A DNA stretch of 64,000 nucleotides from Streptomyces pyxinae (lineage in GTDB: Bacteria; Actinomycetota; Actinomycetes; Streptomycetales; Streptomycetaceae). The stretch is taken from the NCBI RefSeq assembly GCF_024756275.1, contig NZ_JANUGQ010000016.1, forward strand, positions 1 to 64,000. Reading direction: 5' to 3'. Numbering within the stretch: position 1 is the first letter of the stretch; each line of letters begins with the position of its first letter. The notes beneath the pieces were generated by a model. The model saw only the letters and a program-made list of their open reading frames with translations, did not search any database and was not told the DNA's origin. Shown piece by piece: positions 33,724 through 42,006 of this stretch. A program made the position numbers and the translations under genes.

Positions 33724-34887
33724 ATGACGAGCCAGCTTCCCACCGCCCCGAAGCCCCCGACCGCGGACCAGATCCGGCGCGCCCCCAAGGTGCTGCTCCA
33801 CGACCATCTCGACGGCGGGCCGCGCCCCGGCACGCTCATCGAACTCGCCGGGGAGACCGGGTATCAGGGCCTGCCCGAGACCGAGGCGGACAAGCTCGGT
33901 CACTGGTTCCGCGAGGCCTCCGACTCCGGTTCGCTGGAGCGCTATCTGGACACCTTCACCCACACCAACGCCGTGATGCAGACCCGCGAGGCGCTGGTAC
34001 GGGTCGCCGCCGAGTGCGCGGAGGACCTCGCGGAGGACGGGGTCGTCTACGCCGAGGTGCGATACGCGCCCGAGCTGCACCTGGCGGCCGGGCTCGGGCT
34101 CGAAGAGGTCGTCGAGGCCGTCAACGAGGGCTTCCGGCTGGGGGAGCGGCGGGCCCGGGAGAACGGTCACCGGATTCGGGTGGGCACCCTGCTGACGGCC
34201 ATGCGGCACGCCGCCCGGTCGCTGGAGGTCGCCCAGCTCGCCAACCGCCACCGGGACTCGGGCGTGGTCGGGTTCGACATCGCGGGCGCCGAGGCGGGGC
34301 ACCCGCCCACCCGGCACCTGGACGCCTTCGACTACCTCCGGCACGAGAACAACCACTTCACCATCCACGCGGGTGAGGCGTTCGGGCTGCCCTCGATCTG
34401 GGAGGCGCTCCAGCGGTGCGGCGCCGACCGGCTCGGCCACGGCGTCCGGATCGTGGACGACATCACGGTCGCCGAGGACGGTACGGCCACCCTGGGCCGG
34501 CTGGCCTCGTACGTCCGCGACAAGCGCGTCCCACTGGAGCTCTGCCCGACCTCCAACCTCCAGACCGGCGCCGCCGCCTCGTACGCCGAGCACCCCGTCG
34601 ACCTGCTGCGCCGGCTGCGGTTCCGGGTCACCGTCAACACCGACAACCGCTTGATGTCGGGCACCAGCGTGAGCCGGGAATTCGAGCGGCTGACCGAGGC
34701 ATTCGGTTACACGCTCGACGACATCGCATGGTTCACCGTCAATGCGATGAAGTCGGCGTTCATCCCTTTCAATGAACGCCTCGCCCTGATCAATGATGTG
34801 ATCAAGCCCGGTTACGCCGCGCTGAAGTCCGAATGGCTGTTCACCGAAACGGCTCCCACCAGCGGGTCCGTATCCTCGCGGGGCTGA
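33724..34887 (+). CDS. add: adenosine deaminase
   Basis: 387 aa. Converts adenosine or deoxyadenosine to inosine. Zn-dependent TIM barrel: the N-terminal metal motif appears as LLHDHLDGGPRPGTLIEL (H-x-H variant H-D-H-L-D-G), then VVGFDIAGAEAGHPP, FTIHAGEAFG (His and catalytic Glu region), RLGHGVRI, LELCPTSNLQTGA and VTVNTDNRLMSGTSVSREF. All metal and catalytic residues expected for the family are present. It has its own operator-controlled promoter and belongs functionally with the importer, cdd and deoA. Confidence 0.94.
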   Translation: MTSQLPTAPKPPTADQIRRAPKVLLHDHLDGGPRPGTLIELAGETGYQGLPETEADKLGHWFREASDSGSLERYLDTFTHTNAVMQTREALVRVAAECAEDLAEDGVVYAEVRYAPELHLAAGLGLEEVVEAVNEGFRLGERRARENGHRIRVGTLLTAMRHAARSLEVAQLANRHRDSGVVGFDIAGAEAGHPPTRHLDAFDYLRHENNHFTIHAGEAFGLPSIWEALQRCGADRLGHGVRIVDDITVAEDGTATLGRLASYVRDKRVPLELCPTSNLQTGAAASYAEHPVDLLRRLRFRVTVNTDNRLMSGTSVSREFERLTEAFGYTLDDIAWFTVNAMKSAFIPFNERLALINDVIKPGYAALKSEWLFTETAPTSGSVSSRG

Positions 34888-34910
34888 TCGTTCGCCGGTG
34901 GTGCGGGGCC

Positions 34911-34953
34911 GGGCGCCGCAAAGACCCGGACTCCCGGGGTGTTTGCGGCGCCC
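34911..34953 (+). terminator. terminator of add
   Basis: Twelve-bp perfect stem GGGCGCCGCAAA / TTTGCGGCGCCC, 24 bp past the stop. Confidence 0.75.
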
Positions 34954-35015
34954 GGGGGCGGCTGACTAGGTTGCGGAATCCTCATGTTCCCCGGAATTCA
35001 CCAAGGACATTTTCG

Positions 35016-35300
35016 ATGAAGCAGTCCGCCAGGGCCCTCGGTGTCGCCGTGCTCGGTGCCGCGTTCGCCGCCTCCGCCGCCGGCAGTGCCGCAGCGGCCG
35101 GGCCCCTCCCCATCGGCACCCCGCTGGACACGGTCTCCAACCTGACCGGTGCGGCCAAGTCGCTGCCGCTGGAGAACGTCACCAAGCTCCTCGGCACCGT
35201 CACCGAGGACGGCGGACTGCCCGTCGCCCCGTCGGCCGTCACCGGTCTGCTCGGCGGGCTCCCCGTCGGCGGCAGCCTCCCGGCGGCCGGCCTCGGCTGA
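35016..35300 (+). CDS. small secreted protein
   Basis: 94 aa from ATG 35016, with AAGGA 9 nt upstream. Sec signal peptide MKQSARALGVAVLGAAFAASAAGSAAAA, cleaved near residue 28. The mature part is about 65 residues, rich in Gly, Leu and Val (PLDTVSNLTGAAKSLPLENVTKLLGTVTEDGG then GLLGGLPVGGSLP), without Cys or any catalytic motif. Resembles small secreted proteins common in Streptomyces; the function is not known. A hairpin at 35353-35386 lies between it and the convergent pspC-like gene. Confidence 0.8.
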   Translation: MKQSARALGVAVLGAAFAASAAGSAAAAGPLPIGTPLDTVSNLTGAAKSLPLENVTKLLGTVTEDGGLPVAPSAVTGLLGGLPVGGSLPAAGLG

Positions 35301-35352
35301 CCCGTACGCCGGGGCCGTGACCGACCAGGTCTCCCGGCTCCGGCAGACAAAC

Positions 35353-35386
35353 GGCGGGGCGGCGTCCGTTCGGACACCGCCCCGCC
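35353..35386. terminator. bidirectional terminator
   Basis: Ten-bp stem GGCGGGGCGG / CCGCCCCGCC, with a further inner TCCG/CGGA pairing, between convergent genes. Confidence 0.7.
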
Positions 35387-35404
35387 GCTCCTTGCGTGGA
35401 CCGC

Positions 35405-35605
35405 CTACCAGGCGGTGCTGGACTTCCGCTCGGCCGGCAGGAAGATCCAGAGCGCCAGGTAGAGCAGGAACTGCGGTCCCGGCAGCAGGCAGGAGACCAG
35501 GAAGATCACTCGCATCGTCATCGCGGAAGTCCCGAAGCGCCGGGCCAGCCCCGCGCACACTCCGCCGATCATGCGTCCATCTCGGGGGCGGACCAGTGCG
35601 GCCAT
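35405..35605 (-). CDS. PspC-domain membrane protein
   Basis: 66 aa from ATG 35605 (MAALVRPRDGRMIGGVCAG); 11 in-frame codons upstream are not needed. Single PspC domain: basic N-terminus, GGVCAGLARRFGTSAMTMRVIFLVSCLLPGPQFLLYLALWIFLPAE with one or two hydrophobic segments. Related to the phage-shock PspC family, which senses or responds to membrane stress. Here it stands alone, without PspA. It is followed by the VanZ gene's 3' end upstream on the same strand. Confidence 0.85.
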   Translation of the reverse strand: MAALVRPRDGRMIGGVCAGLARRFGTSAMTMRVIFLVSCLLPGPQFLLYLALWIFLPAERKSSTAW

Positions 35606-35699
35606 GGTGGGCTCCTTCGCGAGCGACGTGGGAACCACTCCTGGGCGGGCTCCCGATGTGCTTCCATCGTGCCCCCGGACGGCCGGACAAAGCGTCGGA

Positions 35700-36338
35700 C
35701 TACGGGGCGATACCGACCCTGGGAATCGTCGGGGTCGGCCCCTGAGCCGGGTCGTCCCGTCGCAGGGCCCCGCCCCGGCCGGAGGTCATCCCATAGGCGG
35801 AGCCACGGGTGGGACCCTGGGCGGAGCCGTAGGAGGGCCGGTCCGCGGAGCCGTAGGAGGGCCGGCCCCCGCCGCGCGCCGTGCCGTCCCCGGCACCCGC
35901 CCGGAGGGCGCTCCACCGCCGCAGCCGCGCCCGGAGCGCCGGCACCACCAGCAGATGGGCCAGGGCCACCCCGGCCGTGTTCAGCAGCAGCGCGTCCACG
36001 TCGACCACCCGGCCGGGCACGGCGGTCTGGAAGAGTTCGATGCCGACCGAGACGAAGGCGCCCGCCGCGACGGTACGGGTCAGGGAGCCCCAGGGCGACA
36101 CGTCCAGCCGCCCGCCCGCCACCGGCAACAGCACCCCCAGCGGCGCCAGCAGCACCATCCCGGCGCAGATCCGCCGGGCGGCCTCCACCGGTCCGAGCGC
36201 CAGATCCGCCTTGATCCCGGCGAGCAGTTCCAGATTCGGCGCCGTCACCCAGGGCACGTACCGCGGCCGAAGGGTCAGCCAGCCCACGAGCACCAGATGC
36301 GCGAGGAGCAGAACCGCCCCCGCCGCGCGGACGCGCAT
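35700..36338 (-). CDS. VanZ-family membrane protein
   Basis: 212 aa from ATG 36338 (MRVRAAGAVLLLAHLVLVGW); GTG 36371 would add 11 residues. Four or five helices with the VanZ pattern: LTLRPRYVPWV, RICAGMVLLAPLGVLLPVAGGRL, SVGIELFQTAVPGRVVDVDALLLNTAGVALAH. The tail (about 60 residues) is disordered, with repeats of the type RPSYGSAD and GPTRGSAYG. VanZ proteins can give low-level teicoplanin resistance in some hosts, but most homologues have no known role, and no van genes are nearby. Confidence 0.85.
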   Translation of the reverse strand: MRVRAAGAVLLLAHLVLVGWLTLRPRYVPWVTAPNLELLAGIKADLALGPVEAARRICAGMVLLAPLGVLLPVAGGRLDVSPWGSLTRTVAAGAFVSVGIELFQTAVPGRVVDVDALLLNTAGVALAHLLVVPALRARLRRWSALRAGAGDGTARGGGRPSYGSADRPSYGSAQGPTRGSAYGMTSGRGGALRRDDPAQGPTPTIPRVGIAP

Positions 36339-36572
36339 GGCGGCACTGCCGCCCGAACCTTGACGCTGCACGCCCCCCTAGACGCGGCCATCGCGACCAT
36401 CGGTTCCGCCCCCGCCCCGAGACCCACGCCACCCCGGCTCCGGGTCCCCGCCACCCCCGGCCCGGTCGGGCGCGGCGGCGCTCCGCGAGGACGGCCCGGG
36501 GGCATCGCTCTCGGAGGTGCCCTATGAGAGGCCGCCGGCGGTGTCCCCGGGCATGCCTCAGCCGGGGCCCCT

Positions 36573-36827
36573 TCACCCCGGATCCACCAGCCCGTGCCGA
36601 GAGACGTCCTCTCCGCGCATGGCGTTCCCGTAAGCCTCGAACAGACGGCGGGCGTTCGCGGGTGAACGCAGGAGATAGGCCCCCTCGCGCAGCGCCGCGC
36701 ACTCCTCCGCCGGGAGCAACACCGCGTTGCCGTGCGCGGAGACGATCTCTACGGCCTCGCAGTCCTCGTTGACCTTTCTGATCAGCGACATGAGCTTCTC
36801 GCGGGCCTCGTCGGCTGCGACGGCCAT
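36573..36827 (-). CDS. orphan YefM/Phd-type antitoxin
   Basis: 84 aa. N-terminal Phd/YefM DNA-binding fold: MAVAADEAREKLMSLIRKVNEDCEAVEIVSAHGNAVLLPAEECAALREGAYLLRSPANARRLFEAYGNAMRGED. The C-terminal segment after 'YLLRSPANARRL' is the toxin-neutralising region of YefM. A YoeB toxin would be expected directly downstream (towards 36372), but that 200-bp stretch has no toxin-like frame and the VanZ gene follows. So the antitoxin appears to stand alone. GGAGCGGAC lies upstream of ATG 36827. Confidence 0.85.
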   Translation of the reverse strand: MAVAADEAREKLMSLIRKVNEDCEAVEIVSAHGNAVLLPAEECAALREGAYLLRSPANARRLFEAYGNAMRGEDVSRHGLVDPG

Positions 36828-36971
36828 GTCCGCTCCCTTCTGCCCTCTTCTGATCCCTTTTGATCCGTGTGGTCCGACGACCTCAAGCGCCCTGGGCGAC
36901 CGGCTACCGCCCGGTGGGGCCGGCCGGCGACGGGCGGAGGGTGGTGCGGAGGCGCCCGGGGCGGGGCGGGC

Positions 36972-37970
36972 TCACTCGGCGGGGCTGGGGAAGGTGGTCT
37001 CGGGGCGGTCGCGGAGGTCGGGGGTGCAGGCGTAGCGGCGGGGCGGCTCGGTGTCGGGGCCGCCGAGGACGACGGCGCCCCGGACGGAGGTGTCCGCGTG
37101 GTCGGCGTAGGTGCAGACCAGCTGGGCCAGCCCGGCCGGGTCCAGGTCCTCGGGCCGGCGGCTCAGCCGCAGGGTGCCGCCCGGGTCGCCGGGCCGGCCG
37201 GTCGTGACGGTGAGAGGCCGCTCAAGGTGCGTGCTGAAGCCGGCCACCCGTTCCGCCTCGGTGGGCTCGGCCAGCAGCCGGGCCAGCAGCGCCTGGGCCC
37301 GGGCCACCCGGCTGGCACCGGTCGCGGCGGGCTCGGGTGCCGTGCGCTCGACCGGCCGCAGCCCGGAGGCGCAGACCAGTTGGACCCGCAGGGTGATGGT
37401 GCCCGGGGTCGGCCGGGCCGACCGGTCGGTGGGCAGGGCGCAGGCCGCCCGGGAGGGCGCGGCGCCCGCGTCGACCGGCACCGAGGTGGTACGGATGCCG
37501 CAGCCGGTGGCGAGGGCGGCCAGCAGCACGGCCCCGGCCGCCGCCCCGACCCGCCGCCGCACGACCCGGACCGGCACCGGCGCCCGGCCCGCCGGACGCG
37601 CCCCGTCGGCGGGGGTCGGGTGGGCCGCCGGGGCCCCGTCGGCCACGAGGGCCCGGTCGGCCACGAGGGCCCGGTCGGCCACCGGGGCCGGGGCGCCGGC
37701 GAGGGGCCGCGCCCGGTCGGGCAGGGGCTTCCTGGCGGCCCGGGATCGGTCAGCCACGAGGGCCGGGTAGGCCGCCGGGGCCCGGCCGGCAACCGTGCCC
37801 GGCGTGTCCGCCGGACCGGGCGCGCACGCCTGCGCGGCCAGGGGTAGCCGGTCGGCCACCGGGGCCGGGGCGCCGGCGAGGGGCCGCGCCCGGCCGGTCA
37901 GGGGCTCCCCGGCGGCCCGGGCCCCGTCAGCCACGAGGGTCGGTCCGGGCCGGGACTTACGCGCCGCCAT
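36972..37970 (-). CDS. AfsQ-operon lipoprotein with long N-terminal extension
   Basis: 332 aa. A lipoprotein signal (RRRVGAAAGAVLLAALATGC, lipobox Cys about 156) is followed by a mature domain of about 175 residues that ends in strands and carries Cys pairs. Before the signal there are about 130 residues of Ala/Arg/Pro-rich repeats (DRARPLAGAPAPVADR twice). The ATG at 37970 lies inside the end of the kinase gene (14-bp overlap), so coupled translation supports the long start. Internal starts nearer the lipobox cannot be excluded. Its position suggests an accessory signal protein for the AfsQ1/Q2 system. Confidence 0.72.
   Translation of the reverse strand: MAARKSRPGPTLVADGARAAGEPLTGRARPLAGAPAPVADRLPLAAQACAPGPADTPGTVAGRAPAAYPALVADRSRAARKPLPDRARPLAGAPAPVADRALVADRALVADGAPAAHPTPADGARPAGRAPVPVRVVRRRVGAAAGAVLLAALATGCGIRTTSVPVDAGAAPSRAACALPTDRSARPTPGTITLRVQLVCASGLRPVERTAPEPAATGASRVARAQALLARLLAEPTEAERVAGFSTHLERPLTVTTGRPGDPGGTLRLSRRPEDLDPAGLAQLVCTYADHADTSVRGAVVLGGPDTEPPRRYACTPDLRDRPETTFPSPAE
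37671..37942. repeat. 95-bp in-frame direct duplication in the lipoprotein gene
   Basis: The segment from about 37671 to 37765 recurs at about 37848-37942 with few differences, an offset of 177 bp (59 codons). It duplicates the Arg/Pro/Ala repeat block in front of the lipoprotein signal. Confidence 0.85.
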
Positions 37971-39702
37971 CCGTACCGCCCTTCTTCCCGCGCCGGTCGT
38001 GCTTGTCGCGCTGCTTGTCCCGCTTGTCGGGCTGGCTGGCGCCGGGCCCGTCCCCGTCGCCGCCCGCTATGGCGGAGGCGTCCCGGGGCAGCCGCAGCCG
38101 GAACACCGCGCCGCCGCCGTCCGGCGAGTTCGCGGCCGTGATGTCGCCGCCGTGGATCAGCGCGTTCTCCATCGCGATCGACAGACCGAGCCCCGAACCC
38201 TCGCTGCGCGGACGGGAGGCGCTCGCCTTGTAGAAGCGGTCGAAGACATGCGGCAGCACGTCCTCCGGGATGCCCGGCCCGTGGTCGCGGACCTCGATCA
38301 GCAGCTCATCGCCGGCCGTCCGTATGGACACCCGCACCGGTGAGCCGCCGTGCTTCAGGGCATTGCCGATCAGATTGGCCAGGATGACGTCGAGCCGGCG
38401 CGGATCGAGCCGGGCCATGATCCCGCGCTCGGCGTCCAGTTCGACCGCGTCCAGCCAGGCCCGGGCGTCGATGCAGGCGGTGACCTGGTCGGCCACGTCC
38501 ACGTCGTCCAGCACCAGCCGGGCCGTACCGGCGTCGAACCGGGTGACCTCCATCAGGTTCTCGACCAGGGTGTTGAGCCGCCGGGTCTCGCTGACCACCA
38601 GCGCCACGGCCGGCGCGATCATCGGGTCGAGCGACTCGCCCTCCTCCTCCAGCACCTCCGTCACAGCCGTCAACGCGGTGAGCGGGGTGCGCAGTTCGTG
38701 TGACATGTCGGCGACGAACCGGCGGCTCGACTCCTCCCGCGCGCTCATGTCCGCGACCTTCTTCTGGAGGTTCTCCGCCGCGTTGTTGAACGTCCGGGAC
38801 AGCTCGGCCAGTTCGTCCGTGCCGGAGACCCGCAGCCGCGTGTCCAGCCGGCCCTCGCCCAGCCGGCGGGCCGCCTCACCGAGCCGGTGGACCGGCTTCA
38901 GCACGGTGGTCGCCGCCGCCTGCGCCAGCAGGGCGGAGCCCAGCAGCGCGAGCAGCGTGGCCACGCCCAGCGACCAGCCGAGCGAGCTGAGGTCCTGGCG
39001 CTCCTGCTCCAGCGACTTGAGCATGTAACCGGTCGGCCCGCCCCCGATGATCCGGGTGCCGCCCACCAGATACGGCGTGCCGCCCTTCTCTATGCGCACC
39101 CAGAAGAGGTGGTACGGGAATTCGTTGCCGGAGTCGACCTGGCGCTCCTGGTCCACCTGGGTACGCAGCCCGGCCGGCACGTCCCGCAGGGAGAACCGGT
39201 CGGCGTCCGAGGCGCCGATGGTCTGCTTGCCCGGCTCCCCCTCACCGACCAGCAGCACCCGGTAGCCGGAGCCGCCGTTGGCCATGTCCTCGGCGGTGCG
39301 CCGCAGTTCGTCCGCGTCGGGCCGCACCGGCAGGGCGGCGGCCCGGGTCTGCATCTCCTGCCGGAAGTCGTTGAGCGAGGCGTCCTGGGTGCGCTGGAGC
39401 ACGGCCTCGCGGTTGAGCCAGTACGCGATCCCGGAGGCGGACACCGCCGCGGTGAGTGCCACCAGGGCGAAGACCACGACCAGCCGCAGCCGCAGGCTGG
39501 AGAGCCGTATGCCCGCCAGCAGACCGCCCCGTCCGCCCCGCCCGGCCCGGCCGCCCGGACGCCCCACCGGGCCCGCCGGGGCCAGGTCGTCCGCCGGGTC
39601 GCCGGAGCCGCCCGGGGCTCCCGCCGCCCGGCCCGTACCGCGGCCGGCACCCGCCCCGGCGGCACCCCGGGAGGTGGCGCGGGCGTCGTTCCGTGCCGTC
39701 AC
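37957..39702 (-). CDS. afsQ2: sensor histidine kinase AfsQ2
   Basis: 581 aa from GTG 39702, overlapping the afsQ1 stop by 4 bases (GTGA). A Gly/Ala-rich N-tail of about 60 residues is followed by TM1 (LVVVFALVALTAAVSASGIAYWL), an extracytoplasmic sensor (about 95-230), TM2 (LGWSLGVATLLALLGSALLAQAAA), HAMP (VLKPVHRLGEAARRLGEGRLDTRL), HisKA with phospho-His in RRFVADMSHELRTPLTAL, and HATPase (NLIGNALKHGG, VRDHGPGIPEDVLPHVFDRFYK, GSGLGLSIAMENALIHGG). Partner of AfsQ1, a nitrogen/glutamate-responsive pleiotropic regulator of antibiotic production in S. coelicolor. The C-tail is Lys/Asp-rich. Confidence 0.93.
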   Translation of the reverse strand: MTARNDARATSRGAAGAGAGRGTGRAAGAPGGSGDPADDLAPAGPVGRPGGRAGRGGRGGLLAGIRLSSLRLRLVVVFALVALTAAVSASGIAYWLNREAVLQRTQDASLNDFRQEMQTRAAALPVRPDADELRRTAEDMANGGSGYRVLLVGEGEPGKQTIGASDADRFSLRDVPAGLRTQVDQERQVDSGNEFPYHLFWVRIEKGGTPYLVGGTRIIGGGPTGYMLKSLEQERQDLSSLGWSLGVATLLALLGSALLAQAAATTVLKPVHRLGEAARRLGEGRLDTRLRVSGTDELAELSRTFNNAAENLQKKVADMSAREESSRRFVADMSHELRTPLTALTAVTEVLEEEGESLDPMIAPAVALVVSETRRLNTLVENLMEVTRFDAGTARLVLDDVDVADQVTACIDARAWLDAVELDAERGIMARLDPRRLDVILANLIGNALKHGGSPVRVSIRTAGDELLIEVRDHGPGIPEDVLPHVFDRFYKASASRPRSEGSGLGLSIAMENALIHGGDITAANSPDGGGAVFRLRLPRDASAIAGGDGDGPGASQPDKRDKQRDKHDRRGKKGGTDGGA

Positions 39703-40376
39703 GAAGGGACGTCCAGCCGGTAACCGACGCCCCGGACCGTGCGGATCAGGGTCGGGGACGACGGCACGTCCTCCACCTTGGCCCGCAGCCGCTGCACACA
39801 CGCGTCCACCAGCCGGGAGTCGCCCAGGTAGTCGTGCTCCCAGACCAGCCGCAGCAACTGCTGCCGGGACAGCGCCTGACCGGGCCGGCGGCTCAGCTCC
39901 AGCAGCAGCCGCAGCTCGGTCGGGGTGAGCTGGAGGTCCTCGCCGTTCTTGGTCACGGTCATCGCGGACCGGTCGATCACCAGCGCGCCGAACGTCGCGG
40001 AGTCCGTCGACTCCCGCTCGCCCCGCCGCAGTACCGCCCGGATCCGCGCGTCCAGCACCCGTCCCTGCACCGGCTTGACGACATAGTCGTCGGCGCCGGA
40101 CTCCAGCCCCACCACGACGTCGATGTCGTCGCTGCGGGCGGTCAGCAGGATGATCGGCAGCTGATCGGTGCGCCGGATGCGGCGGCACACCTCGAAGCCG
40201 TCGATGCCGGGCAGCATCACATCGAGCACGATCAGGTCGGGCCGCTGCTCACGCAGCAGTTTCAGGCCGTCCTCACCCGTCGCCGCGGTCACCACACGGT
40301 GGCCCTGGCGTGACAGGGAGAGTTCGAGGGCCGTGCGGATGGCGTCGTCGTCCTCGATCAGCAACAGGAAAGGCAC
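39699..40376 (-). CDS. afsQ1: response regulator AfsQ1
   Basis: 225 aa from GTG 40376; ATG 40394 would add six residues, but 225 matches the known protein. OmpR/PhoB family. Receiver: LLLIEDDDAIRTALELSLSRQGH, phospho-Asp in LIVLDVMLPGIDGFEV (about D52), conserved Thr/Ser (LLTARSDD) and Lys (DDYVVKPVQ). DNA-binding winged helix: LTPTELRLLLELSRRPGQALSRQQLLRLVWEHDYLGDSRLVDACVQRLRAKVEDVP then TVRGVGYRL. Recognised as AfsQ1 from near-complete agreement with the sequence I recall for the S. coelicolor protein and from the neighbouring sigQ and afsQ2. Confidence 0.95.
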   Translation of the reverse strand: MPFLLLIEDDDAIRTALELSLSRQGHRVVTAATGEDGLKLLREQRPDLIVLDVMLPGIDGFEVCRRIRRTDQLPIILLTARSDDIDVVVGLESGADDYVVKPVQGRVLDARIRAVLRRGERESTDSATFGALVIDRSAMTVTKNGEDLQLTPTELRLLLELSRRPGQALSRQQLLRLVWEHDYLGDSRLVDACVQRLRAKVEDVPSSPTLIRTVRGVGYRLDVPS

Positions 40377-40445
40377 GGCGTCATTCTGTCCCATGCCCGG
40401 TGGGAGTTCGACCGGCGCTCCCGGGGCTGCGAGCGCCGCACCCCT

Positions 40446-40461
40446 GTGACAGCCCTGTGAC
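40446..40461. promoter_or_regulatory. AfsQ1-type box (GTnAC-N6-GTnAC)
   Basis: GTGAC-AGCCCT-GTGAC, an exact match to the direct-repeat motif known for AfsQ1, in the 170-bp region between divergent afsQ1 and sigQ. It predicts direct control of sigQ and possibly autoregulation of afsQ1. Confidence 0.8.
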
Positions 40462-40546
40462 ATACGGCGGACACCGCCATGAAGTCGGCCCGGCAGGCTG
40501 TTTGTCACACGGACCGCACAGGGACTCCAACCGAACGGGGGGCGCG

Positions 40547-41299
40547 ATGAACGCACTGCACAGCACCACCTCAAGCGCAGTTGTCACGCGTCTCCACGAC
40601 GTCACGCGGAGCGACGTCACCAGGAGCACCGAGAAGTCCGGTGTCGTGAACGGGCGGGGGTGCGTTCGCGGCGCCGGACGTCAGCACAAGGCGCCGTACA
40701 TGGTCGCCGTGGCTGACGGGGGAGAGGCGTACGGGGAGGTCTCGGGGGAGCGGCCGGACGGGACGGGCCGGGGGAGCGCCGAAGCGGCCTTCACCGCCTA
40801 TGTCCAGGAGCGCCGCGCCTCCCTGTACGCCACCGCCTATCACCTCACCGGTGACCGGCACGAGGCCGAGGACCTGCTCCAGAGCGCACTGTTCTCGACG
40901 TACCGCGCCTGGGAGCGGATCAGCGACAAGGCGGCGGTCGGCGGCTATCTGCGCCGGACCATGACCAATCTGCACATCAGCGCCTGGCGACGGCGCAAGC
41001 TCAACGAGTACCCGACGGAGGAGCTGCCGGAGACGGCGGGCGACACCGACGCGATGCGCGGCACCGAACTGCGCGCGGTGCTCTGGCAGGCACTGGCCCG
41101 GCTGCCCGAACTCCAGCGCACCATGCTGGTGCTGCGCTACTACGAGGGCCGCACGGACCCGGAGATCGCCGACATCCTGGACATCAGCGTCGGCACGGTG
41201 AAGTCGAGCATCTGGCGCTCGCTGCGCCGACTGCGCGAGGACGAGGTGCTGAGCTTCGGCCGCGACCAGGAGGAGTCCTTCGGCCAGCTGGTGGCCTGA
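40547..41299 (+). CDS. sigQ: SigE-family sigma factor SigQ
   Basis: 250 aa from ATG 40547, preceded by GGGGGG 5 nt upstream. The N-terminus (about 75 residues) is unconserved; starts further in (ATG near 40700) are possible. Sigma region 2: FTAYVQERRASLYATAYHLTGDRHEAEDLLQSALFSTYRAWERI. Region 4: LARLPELQRTMLVLRYYEGRTDPEIADILDISVGTVKSSIWRSLRRLRED. Divergent from afsQ1 with an AfsQ1 box between; in S. coelicolor sigQ is an AfsQ1 target that counteracts its effect on antibiotic production. A hairpin at 41313 ends the unit. Confidence 0.9.
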   Translation: MNALHSTTSSAVVTRLHDVTRSDVTRSTEKSGVVNGRGCVRGAGRQHKAPYMVAVADGGEAYGEVSGERPDGTGRGSAEAAFTAYVQERRASLYATAYHLTGDRHEAEDLLQSALFSTYRAWERISDKAAVGGYLRRTMTNLHISAWRRRKLNEYPTEELPETAGDTDAMRGTELRAVLWQALARLPELQRTMLVLRYYEGRTDPEIADILDISVGTVKSSIWRSLRRLREDEVLSFGRDQEESFGQLVA

Positions 41300-42006
41300 C
41301 GGACCCGGAGTGTCCCGCCGCCACCCGGTGGCCGGCGGGAAGCGAGCGTCCCCCGGCCACCCGGTGGCCGGGCGGACGGACGGGGGGCCGGCCGTCGTTC
41401 CGGGGGGAGGCGACGGCCGGTACGGGGAAACGGGTCCTGCGGGGGACGCGGGGGATGGGGCCCGGAAGAACACGGGGGAGCACGGGGGACGCCAACGGGG
41501 GACCGAAGGGGGGCGACGGGGGCACGGGGGACCGACGGGGGAACAGCACGAAGACGGCGCGGCGCCGGACGGGATCGGGGGGTCCCTGTCCGACGCCGCG
41601 CCGTCGCGCTGGGCGGTGCGCCCCGCACGAGAGGCACGGACCTCATCTCCGCCCGTACACAGCTCCAACCCACCAGACGAGCTTCGGCCGCGAAGGCCGG
41701 GCTTCTCCGTCGCTTCGGCTGGACGGCTGGGCGGCTCAGTTCAGCGTGCGCGCGATTCGGGGAGCAGACGACCGCTGCCGCGGACGGGTAGGAGGGGCGT
41801 TCCGGGGAGAAGCCGGTTCCGGGCGAGCACCTGAACCAGGGAGGCGGCCATGGCTGCGGGGTTCAGGGGAGGAACTCTTGTGGCAGGGATGGAGACCGAG
41901 CGCCCGGACCCGGGCGGAGCGCGAGGCGAGCGGTCCCGCTAACGGCCCGGCGCCCCACAGTGAAGCCATCGTGAGGATCCGGTCCCGATGATCAGGGAGG
42001 CATGTG
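41300..42006. other. G-rich intergenic region after sigQ
   Basis: 707 bp. It begins with the sigQ terminator and a second GGTGGCCGG-type stem, continues with ten runs of five or more G (41402-41541), then GC-balanced sequence without a supported gene. A 30-codon frame at 41850-41942 has a site but no similarity I recognise. Marks the left edge of the accessory islet. Confidence 0.6.
41313..41340 (+). terminator. terminator of sigQ
   Basis: Stem TCCCGCCG / CGGCGGGA with an inner CCACC/GGTGG pairing, 14 bp after the stop. Confidence 0.65.

Noticed and set aside
41850..41942. 30-codon frame with a GGGAGG-type site before the islet
   Set aside because: No similarity to known small proteins and no conserved context; too short to support.
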